A stretch of DNA of 28,058 nucleotides from a virus, in the IMG/VR virus record IMGVR_UViG_3300044678_000925, positions 1 through 28,058 of that record; one strand, written 5' to 3'. The notes under the pieces were generated by a model. It was given only the letters and a program-made list of their open reading frames with translations. It ran no database searches and was not told where the DNA came from. This document shows, piece by piece, positions 23,770-28,058 of the stretch (position 1 is its first letter; every line of letters starts with the position of its first letter). The translations under genes were made by a program, and so were the position numbers.

Positions 23770-24916
23770 GGCGGGTTTCCTTTCGGCTGCTACGGGGTTT
23801 GCCCATTCCATCGCCGCCACCCCCTCCACCACCACCTCCGCCGCCGCTGGGTGTGCCACCCATTGATCGGACCGCTGATGCTGCCGCTGAACTAGCAATC
23901 TGACTTGCGACAATTGCCGCCGCGACTGGCTGCGCTTCTTCTTTTTCTTCTACGTCGAGATCGTTACCAATCTCTGTGATTGCCGCGAGGTTATCAAAAA
24001 CCTCTGCAACTGCTTCTGCCGCTGCCTCGGCTGCTTCCCCAAACGCTTCCGCAACTGCCTCAACGGCCTCGTCTACACTTGGCAGTTCGTCAGTTGGCTC
24101 AGGAGAAGGGTCAATGCTAGGCTCAGGCTCAGGACTAGGCTCGTCAGTAGGATCAGGACTCGGCTCAGGTTCCTCTGAAGGCTCTGGCTCGGGCGTCTCT
24201 TCGGGCTCGGGGGTCGGCTCTGGTTCTTCACTTGGCTCCGGCTCTACCGAGGGCTCAGGTTCTGGAGTCGGTTCAGGAGTTGGATCAGGAGTTGGCTCTG
24301 GCGTAGGCTCCGGAGTCGGCTGAGGCGTCGGAGTAGGTTCCGGCGTCGGCGTCGGCTCGGGCGTAGGCTCTGGCGTTGGGCTCGGCTCTGGAGTTGGATC
24401 AATTGGCGGCTCCGAACTTGGCTCTGGTGTGGGTGCTGGCGTAGGACCTACGACCCACGTGGTGTTGTTGATTTGGAGGAATCCTGCTCCACAACAAGAG
24501 TCGATGCTTATAATTCGGAATCCAAAGATACCGCCAGCGGCGATATAGACAGTCTGCACGCCACTCTGCTGGAGAGGGTTGTATCCGCCCTGATTCCAAA
24601 TAGCAAGGTCAATCCAACTCTCGTCAAGCAGCATCTGTGCCTTGTCGTAAAACACGCCGTCGGTTGTCCAGTATGACCAGTCAAACGATACGGTTTCTCC
24701 AAGGGATGAGTCTGTTGTTAGTCCAGTTACCGTGTTCTGCCACGGGTACCCTGGACCTGCGTTGTTAGATCCTTGAATTAGGATGGTCCCATCGGTTAGT
24801 GTGATGGTCCCGTTGCTGTCGATCTGCTGATCCCACTCGTCCGTGTCCTCAAGGGCGAGTGCGCCCATCGGAGAAAGAAGCAGTGTCAAGGCTAAAATGG
24901 CTGCAAGCCTTACCAC
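23762..24916 (-). CDS. Exported modular protein: beta domain, Pro-Glu rod, hydrophobic helix, Gly tract
   Basis: This 384-aa protein is not a family I recognise. Residues 1-22 are a signal peptide (RLAAILALTLLLSPMGALA, likely cleavage after an Ala near 20-22). Residues 25-155 form a probable beta-sandwich with many aromatic and Thr/Ser residues and a CC pair (141-142). Residues 158-278 are PTPEP/PEPS-type repeats, a stiff rod. Residues 280-330 are an acidic Ala/Glu helix. Residues 330-352 are hydrophobic (PVAAAIVASQIASSAAASAV). Then come a run of Gly (358-368) and a basic tail (RSSRKETRRV). GTG start with AAAGGAG six bases upstream. It lies between fibre and lysis genes. It could be a surface-exposed protein anchored by its C-terminal helix (exclusion, aggregation) or a late envelope-lysis factor. 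Confidence 0.7.
   Translation of the reverse strand: MVRLAAILALTLLLSPMGALALEDTDEWDQQIDSNGTITLTDGTILIQGSNNAGPGYPWQNTVTGLTTDSSLGETVSFDWSYWTTDGVFYDKAQMLLDESWIDLAIWNQGGYNPLQQSGVQTVYIAAGGIFGFRIISIDSCCGAGFLQINNTTWVVGPTPAPTPEPSSEPPIDPTPEPSPTPEPTPEPTPTPEPTPTPQPTPEPTPEPTPDPTPEPTPEPEPSVEPEPSEEPEPTPEPEETPEPEPSEEPEPSPDPTDEPSPEPEPSIDPSPEPTDELPSVDEAVEAVAEAFGEAAEAAAEAVAEVFDNLAAITEIGNDLDVEEKEEAQPVAAAIVASQIASSAAASAVRSMGGTPSGGGGGGGGGGGDGMGKPRSSRKETRRV
24083..24445 (-). repeat. Pro-Glu-Pro coding repeat tract
   Basis: About 120 codons of imperfect 6-12-nt repeats encode P-T-P-E-P, P-E-P-S and P-E-E-T units. On the plus strand the text reads as repeated GGCTC/GGTTC/GGAGT blocks. The first half favours Thr-Pro units and the second half adds Ser and more Glu. 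Such a tract is prone to length change by replication slippage. Confidence 0.85.
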
Positions 24917-24969
24917 AATTGGCTCCTTTCTAGATTAACATCCGCAATCCTGCTCTACTTCTTCCATCG

Positions 24970-25239
24970 TCACTCAGGCGTCTCTTCTGGTGCTGGTGGA
25001 GGCGCGGTGACTACCTCTTGATTTGGGTTTGAGAACGTTGTCCCGTCCCAGTCCCAGCCTTCTGCTGGGTTCTGCCCAGGATATTCAGAAAGATCTACTA
25101 GGGTAAAGTCGTTTCCGAACTTCGCCTTGACCGATCCGTCGTAAGACGCTGGCAGATCAAAGAACTCTCTGTCTGCCACGGCGCATAGTTTGACCTTTCC
25201 GTCAACAACTACTGCCCATTCTTTAACTACTCCTGCCAT
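24970..25239 (-). CDS. Small fibre-associated protein with acidic Pro-rich tail
   Basis: This 89-aa protein has strands at the start (VKEWAVVVDGKVKLCAVADREFF), a middle with several aromatic and Asp residues (YPGQNPAEGWDWDGTTF), and a tail of Pro and Glu (APPPAPEETPE). The phrase GWxWDGTxF is common in short proteins next to phage tail fibres, possibly tail-fibre assembly or capping factors. Start: ATG with GGAGGTAAC immediately before it, overlapping the glycine-rich fibre gene by 13 nt. The 85-aa protein at 26752 holds the same place behind the other fibre and has a similar tail, but the two do not look homologous. Confidence 0.6.
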   Translation of the reverse strand: MAGVVKEWAVVVDGKVKLCAVADREFFDLPASYDGSVKAKFGNDFTLVDLSEYPGQNPAEGWDWDGTTFSNPNQEVVTAPPPAPEETPE

Positions 25240-26222
25240 GTTACCTCCAGGTACCCGCTACCGCCGTTTCCTCCTGCTGCAGTTCCTGTGTTGGTGTGCC
25301 CCGCACATGACCCTCCACCGCCAGCACCAGTATTTGCAACTCCATTTGTACCGTTATAAAGTGCGGAAGTTGTTGTAGTAACTAGTGGCGCATGAGCAAA
25401 ATCTATTCTTCCCGCCGAGGGATGAATAAAAGCAGAATTTTCAAATCCTGTATAGTCAGCGAAGTTAGAAGCCAATACAGTGGCTCCCCCAGATCCAAGA
25501 CCCTTCCATGGAAGCCCTGGCAAAAATTGTGTCATGAGACTCATTGCCCCAAAAGGTGATTCATGTCTACGAATTCTTGCATATGCTGTTGTTGCGCTTC
25601 TGGCTGGATAATGAATTCCTGCTACATTGCTTCCAGAGGCTCCGTTATGTGAAACTGCTGGAATTGTAACTACTCCATATCCATTTTGAACCTGCATTGC
25701 AAATACAGTATGACCTCCCGCCGTGGTAAATGTAGTAATGATTGAACTTGCGGCTCCGTTTCCAGGACCTGAACCTGTGGCAGTGCCGTCAGATGCAAAC
25801 CCACCCATAGATCCACCAGGATTTGAAGTTGGCTTTACTGCTGTGCTTGTTGCAGTGTTTAATGTTGACCCACCCTGTCCGCCAGGGGCAGTCATAATTG
25901 AACCAAATGTGGTATCTGTTCCATTTGCTCCAGCGGCTGTTGTGGTGTTGGCGCCTGCTCCGCCAGTACCAATTGTTACGGTGTACGTTGTTCCAGGAAC
26001 AACCTGAAGAAGTTCATCAAAAACTCCACCGCCGCCACCGCCACCGCCGTGAGTAAGGTTGGTGGAAGTGGCAGACCTAGCGGCGCCGCCACCGCCACCG
26101 CCGCCAACAGCAAGTGCCTGGATGCAAAATACTCCAGCAGGTGCGGTCCACGAACCAGATGCGGTAAACCGTGCAACTCGGATCCTTCCAGATCCAGTCT
26201 GTAGATTATTATTAACGCTCAT
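25227..26222 (-). CDS. Glycine-rich tail fibre/adhesin protein, copy 2
   Basis: This 331-aa protein starts with a short N terminus (1-20), then a domain beginning FTASGSWTAPAGV followed by Gly-rich stretches with VPGTTYTVTIGTGGAG and GTDTTFGSIMTAPGG (about 20-125). Residues about 150-290 are a non-glycine insert with many His, Tyr and Phe (IHYPARSATTAYARIRRHESPF). Gly-rich sequence returns at the end (GGNGGSGYLEVTWQE). This resembles Gly-rich adhesin domains at phage fibre tips, where Gly-rich loops form a polyglycine-helix sandwich. It is clearly a paralogue of the protein at 27013: the domain opening, the VxPGTxYTxTIG strand and the final GGSGxxxxTWxE agree. The insert is unique to this copy. 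AGGAG precedes the ATG. Confidence 0.75.
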   Translation of the reverse strand: MSVNNNLQTGSGRIRVARFTASGSWTAPAGVFCIQALAVGGGGGGGAARSATSTNLTHGGGGGGGGVFDELLQVVPGTTYTVTIGTGGAGANTTTAAGANGTDTTFGSIMTAPGGQGGSTLNTATSTAVKPTSNPGGSMGGFASDGTATGSGPGNGAASSIITTFTTAGGHTVFAMQVQNGYGVVTIPAVSHNGASGSNVAGIHYPARSATTAYARIRRHESPFGAMSLMTQFLPGLPWKGLGSGGATVLASNFADYTGFENSAFIHPSAGRIDFAHAPLVTTTTSALYNGTNGVANTGAGGGGSCAGHTNTGTAAGGNGGSGYLEVTWQE

Positions 26223-26232
26223 TATTTATCTC

Positions 26233-26562
26233 CTACGCAATCTCTGATCCGTATGCCGAAAAACTTAGGTCGGCACCAGATTCATATACGGTAATCACAT
26301 CAGCAGCGTTCAAACACAACGCGATGTTGTACACCGTCGTTGTATTTGGGGCGATCACTGTGTCGTATGCAAGGTAGTGCTTGTTCTCAAGTGTTTCCCC
26401 ATCTGGTCGAATTGCAATCCTGTAGGAGAGCGTCGACGTAGAGATGTTTGCCACTACCAGGCAAGAGATCACCGTCTCGGTTGCTGAGGGAACGGTGTAG
26501 AGCGTGGTCGCAGAAGCAGCAGATGGGCTGATCTGTCCAAGAACCTTGTAACTTGTTGCCAT
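26233..26562 (-). CDS. Small phage structural protein of the YKVLGQ...YGSEIA type
   Basis: This 109-aa protein is beta-rich: YKVLGQISPSAASATTLYTVPS, then CLVVANISTSTLSYRIAIRPDG, HYLAYDTVIAPNTTTVYNIALCL, and a final ADLSFSAYGSEIA. I recall such 100-110-aa proteins near the tail fibres of many environmental phages. They are probably virion surface or fibre-base proteins, without a proven role. AGGAG is seven bases before the ATG. It sits directly before the second glycine-rich fibre; the fragment at 28014-28058 ends with nearly the same residues and sits directly before the first. Confidence 0.7.
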   Translation of the reverse strand: MATSYKVLGQISPSAASATTLYTVPSATETVISCLVVANISTSTLSYRIAIRPDGETLENKHYLAYDTVIAPNTTTVYNIALCLNAADVITVYESGADLSFSAYGSEIA

Positions 26563-26563
26563 C

Positions 26564-26755
26564 TTATACTCCTGTCAAAAACATTGGGTTAAATCCAGCC
26601 TGTACTGGCTGGAATGTGGCGTTCCCTGCGCCGTCAGAAGTAAGCACGGTATCTGCCGCCGCTGCCTCTGGGTCAATCTTTGCAGCGGTAACTGCCTTGT
26701 CAACAATCTGTGGAGTGTCGACTAGACTTAGTTCTGATGTTGTGTTAATGCTCAT
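26564..26755 (-). CDS. Short fibre-like protein (63 aa)
   Basis: This 63-aa protein contains QIVDKAVTAAKIDPEAA followed by DTVLTSDGAGNATFQPV, the phrase seen in phage tail-fibre stems (a triple-stranded repeat unit of the type AVTxAKI ... LTSDGAGNxxFQ). It ends GFNPMFLTGV. It may be a complete small collar or fibre-stem protein, or what is left of a longer fibre. The ATG lies in an ATGA overlap with the 85-aa gene, and the stop is one base before the 109-aa gene, so it is firmly part of the operon. Confidence 0.6.
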   Translation of the reverse strand: MSINTTSELSLVDTPQIVDKAVTAAKIDPEAAAADTVLTSDGAGNATFQPVQAGFNPMFLTGV

Positions 26756-27009
26756 TCTGGGACAACCTCTTCAGTTTCTGGCGCTTCTGGCTCCTCTGGG
26801 ATTGGCTGCACAAACACATCGTTTACAGAGTCATAGATGTCTCCGATGCCAGCAAACTTTCCCCTGATCCTTGCGTTGAAACTTGTTTGAACCCACGTGC
26901 CATCAAGTCCAATGGAGTTTAGGAATGCCTCACCATCGTGTTCGTGGTCGTCTCCAACCACAACTACATTCGTAACGATTTCGTTTTCAATTTTTGCAAA
27001 ATGTGCCAT
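26752..27009 (-). CDS. Small conserved phage protein (MAHFAKI... type)
   Basis: This 85-aa protein starts MAHFAKIENEIVTNVVVVGDD, then has FLNSIGLDGTWVQTSFNARIRGKFAGIGDIYDSVNDVFVQP and an acidic Pro/Glu tail. I recall closely similar short proteins in cyanophages and other aquatic phages next to tail-fibre genes. Their function is not established to my knowledge. The YD...DVF ending is typical. GGGAG lies seven bases before the ATG. The next gene is coupled through ATGA. Confidence 0.7.
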   Translation of the reverse strand: MAHFAKIENEIVTNVVVVGDDHEHDGEAFLNSIGLDGTWVQTSFNARIRGKFAGIGDIYDSVNDVFVQPIPEEPEAPETEEVVPE

Positions 27010-27012
27010 TAT

Positions 27013-28014
27013 TTACTCCCACCACGTTAGAAAGACAATGCCAGAACCACCAGATTCACCAGCACGTGCTCCGCCATTCGAAGTTGATCCGCCAGCACCA
27101 CCACCAGTGTTTACAGCCCCAGCAGTTGCGGCAGGTGTTCCATTGCTTCCCGCCCCATCTCCTCCACCGTGGCTTCCCCTGCCACCAACAAGGTTGGCTA
27201 GTTTACCAGGGCTTCCTCCGCCACCACCAAATCCGTTGTATCCAATTCCTCCTCGTGCCGCAGCATTACCTGAAGCCGAGTCTGTTGAAGTAGCACCTGA
27301 TCCACCTTGATTTCCTTTTCCGCCAGAACGAGATGGGTCAAGACCAAACGAGCCAGTTTCTCCATCGCCAAGAGCCCCTCCTCCAGCACCACCAACAAAG
27401 TAACTGCTTCCCCCAACAGCACCACCACCGCAACCGCCGTCTCCTCCGTTTGCGCCAGTTACTCCAGCGCCAAACCCTCCACCCTCGGCGGTAAGAAGTG
27501 CTCCAAATGTTGTATCTGATCCTTTTGACCCATTTGATTTAGTTGCGGAACCGCCTGAACCTCCCGCACCGATAGTGATTGTATATGAAGTTCCTGGCGA
27601 TACTGAAATATAAAGATGTTGCATTCCCCCGCCGCCGCCCCCTCCACTTCCCGACTGGTGTCCAGTAATGTTTGTTCCGCCAGATCCGCCACCGCCACCG
27701 AACGCGAGGACCCTTACGGTCTGAACACCAGTCGGAGCAGTCCACGTAGTTGTTGCAGTAATTTTAATTTGCTTTTGCGTCTTGCCTGATGGCGCTGTCT
27801 GAAGCGCTTGGGCAATAGTTAAAGTGCTACTGACGTTTGTACTGATGGTTGCTAGAGTCGAACTTTGGGAGGATTGATTTGCAGTTACAGTAGAAAGAGT
27901 TGCGCTTTGAGACGACTGGTTTGTAAGAACAGATGTTACATCGGTTTTTACCGTACTGACGTTATTGTCAATATTTACCAGCAGCGTGTTGTTTCCAGTG
28001 GACTCAATTGCCAT
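27013..28014 (-). CDS. Glycine-rich tail fibre/adhesin protein, copy 1
   Basis: This 333-aa protein has a longer N terminus than its paralogue. Residues 1-85 are polar and Ser/Thr/Asn-rich, with a repeated NQSSQSxTLxT unit (two clear copies near 32-55), probably a trimeric stem. Residues about 85-180 repeat the paralogue's domain (TATTTWTAPTGV, SPGTSYTITIGAGGSGG, GSDTTFGALLTAEGG). The rest is almost wholly Gly-rich and ends GGSGIVFLTWWE. The final TWxE matches copy 2. Likely a receptor-binding fibre tip, with Gly-rich loops forming the variable surface. The ATG overlaps the preceding stop (TAATG). Confidence 0.75.
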   Translation of the reverse strand: MAIESTGNNTLLVNIDNNVSTVKTDVTSVLTNQSSQSATLSTVTANQSSQSSTLATISTNVSSTLTIAQALQTAPSGKTQKQIKITATTTWTAPTGVQTVRVLAFGGGGGSGGTNITGHQSGSGGGGGGGMQHLYISVSPGTSYTITIGAGGSGGSATKSNGSKGSDTTFGALLTAEGGGFGAGVTGANGGDGGCGGGAVGGSSYFVGGAGGGALGDGETGSFGLDPSRSGGKGNQGGSGATSTDSASGNAAARGGIGYNGFGGGGGSPGKLANLVGGRGSHGGGDGAGSNGTPAATAGAVNTGGGAGGSTSNGGARAGESGGSGIVFLTWWE

Positions 28015-28058
28015 TATGCTACCTCAGATCCAAATGCTGAGAATGATGTAGATGCGTT
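28014..28058 (-). CDS. 3' end of a second YGSEIA-type structural protein (partial)
   Basis: Only the last 14 codons lie in the window, ending STSFSAFGSEVA and TAA. The ending differs in only a few residues from the SAYGSEIA end of the 109-aa protein at 26233. The stop overlaps the ATG of the first glycine-rich fibre (TAATG). It is therefore probably a paralogue of that protein; its 5' part is outside the window. Confidence 0.65.
   Translation of the reverse strand, partial: NASTSFSAFGSEVA

Larger units (their letters stand above)
25227..28058 (-). repeat. Duplicated fibre cassette (small structural protein plus Gly-rich fibre)
   Basis: Two copies of the order [YGSE(I/V)A protein]-[Gly-rich fibre]-[short protein with Pro/Glu tail] are seen: 28058-26752 and 26562-24970, with the 63-aa gene between. 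The fibre proteins are homologous in their Gly-rich domain and C terminus, and the YGSE proteins in their visible ends. The copies have diverged, especially in the fibre N terminus and in the middle insert of copy 2, so the event is not recent or has been under selection for new binding. Confidence 0.65.

Noticed and set aside
23976-24323. A plus-strand frame encoding Gly-Ser-Val repeats
   Set aside because: It is the exact antisense of the Pro-Glu repeat tract; the repetition is inherited from the real gene.
24083-24445. Regular short repeats resembling a CRISPR array or minisatellite
   Set aside because: The units are 6-12 nt with no unique spacers, and translate in frame to a Pro-Glu rod of an exported protein.
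27013-28014. Gly-rich region read as a collagen-like or PE-PGRS protein
   Set aside because: There is no regular G-x-y triplet and no PE domain. The WTAP...PGTxYTxTIG framework with Gly-rich loops next to fibre genes fits a phage adhesin.

Overview
The window is one contiguous piece of a tailed double-stranded DNA bacteriophage (Caudoviricetes). Every gene I can support lies on the minus strand, so genes are read from the right end of the window to the left. Packing is very tight: many junctions are ATGA, GTGA, TAATG or TAAGTG stop/start overlaps, and no stretch over about 100 bases lacks a gene. I see no tRNA, CRISPR array, integrase, insertion sequence or replication gene. The set (portal, terminase, N4-gp56-type major capsid protein, Dit-like and hub-like tail proteins, small fibre-associated proteins) looks like an environmental phage. 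The host cannot be named. Its vegetative promoters are consensus sigma70 type, and one promoter implies a leaderless mRNA, a style common in Actinobacteria; this is only a hint.

Layout in direction of transcription. (1) 28058-24970: adhesin region, with two paralogous glycine-rich fibre proteins, each directly preceded by a small '...F/YGSE(I/V)A' structural protein; this looks like a duplicated cassette. (2) 24916-22686: an unusual exported protein with a Pro-Glu rod, then a lysis module (two-TM 56-aa protein, C39-like cysteine peptidase endolysin, r1t-like holin). (3) 22685-20923: a small Zn/HTH-type protein that may be the small terminase, a cytidylyltransferase, a GT2 glycosyltransferase and a small basic DUF6321-like protein. 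(4) 20933-8963: packaging and head, comprising large terminase, portal, two giant proteins of unknown function (1006 and 1204 aa), scaffold and major capsid protein. (5) 8862-3371: a GT-B glycosyltransferase, a head-tail adaptor, a Dit-like protein, a hub/tail protein with three Ig-like repeats, and a small coiled-coil membrane protein. (6) 3361-74: an HTH-fused metallophosphoesterase, a HAD phosphatase, an RmlD-like reductase and an NAD-dependent epimerase. (7) A further gene starts at 38 and leaves the window.

Regulation is the most striking part. Three sites carry the same promoter, TTGACA, exactly 17 nt, then TATACT or TAGAAT. One lies after the capsid gene, one before the gene leaving at the left edge, and one inside the HTH-metallophosphoesterase gene. 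The internal one is followed at its predicted start point by three GGAAG/CTTCC palindromes spaced 22 and 43 nt apart, which looks like an operator array inside the gene of a putative DNA-binding protein.

Other points for a second look: the large terminase frame has no ATG, GTG or TTG upstream of its Walker A motif; no major tail or tape-measure protein lies between the head and the Dit/hub genes; and sugar-handling genes are scattered through the structural operon. All identifications come from reading sequence and recalling family motifs. No search was run.
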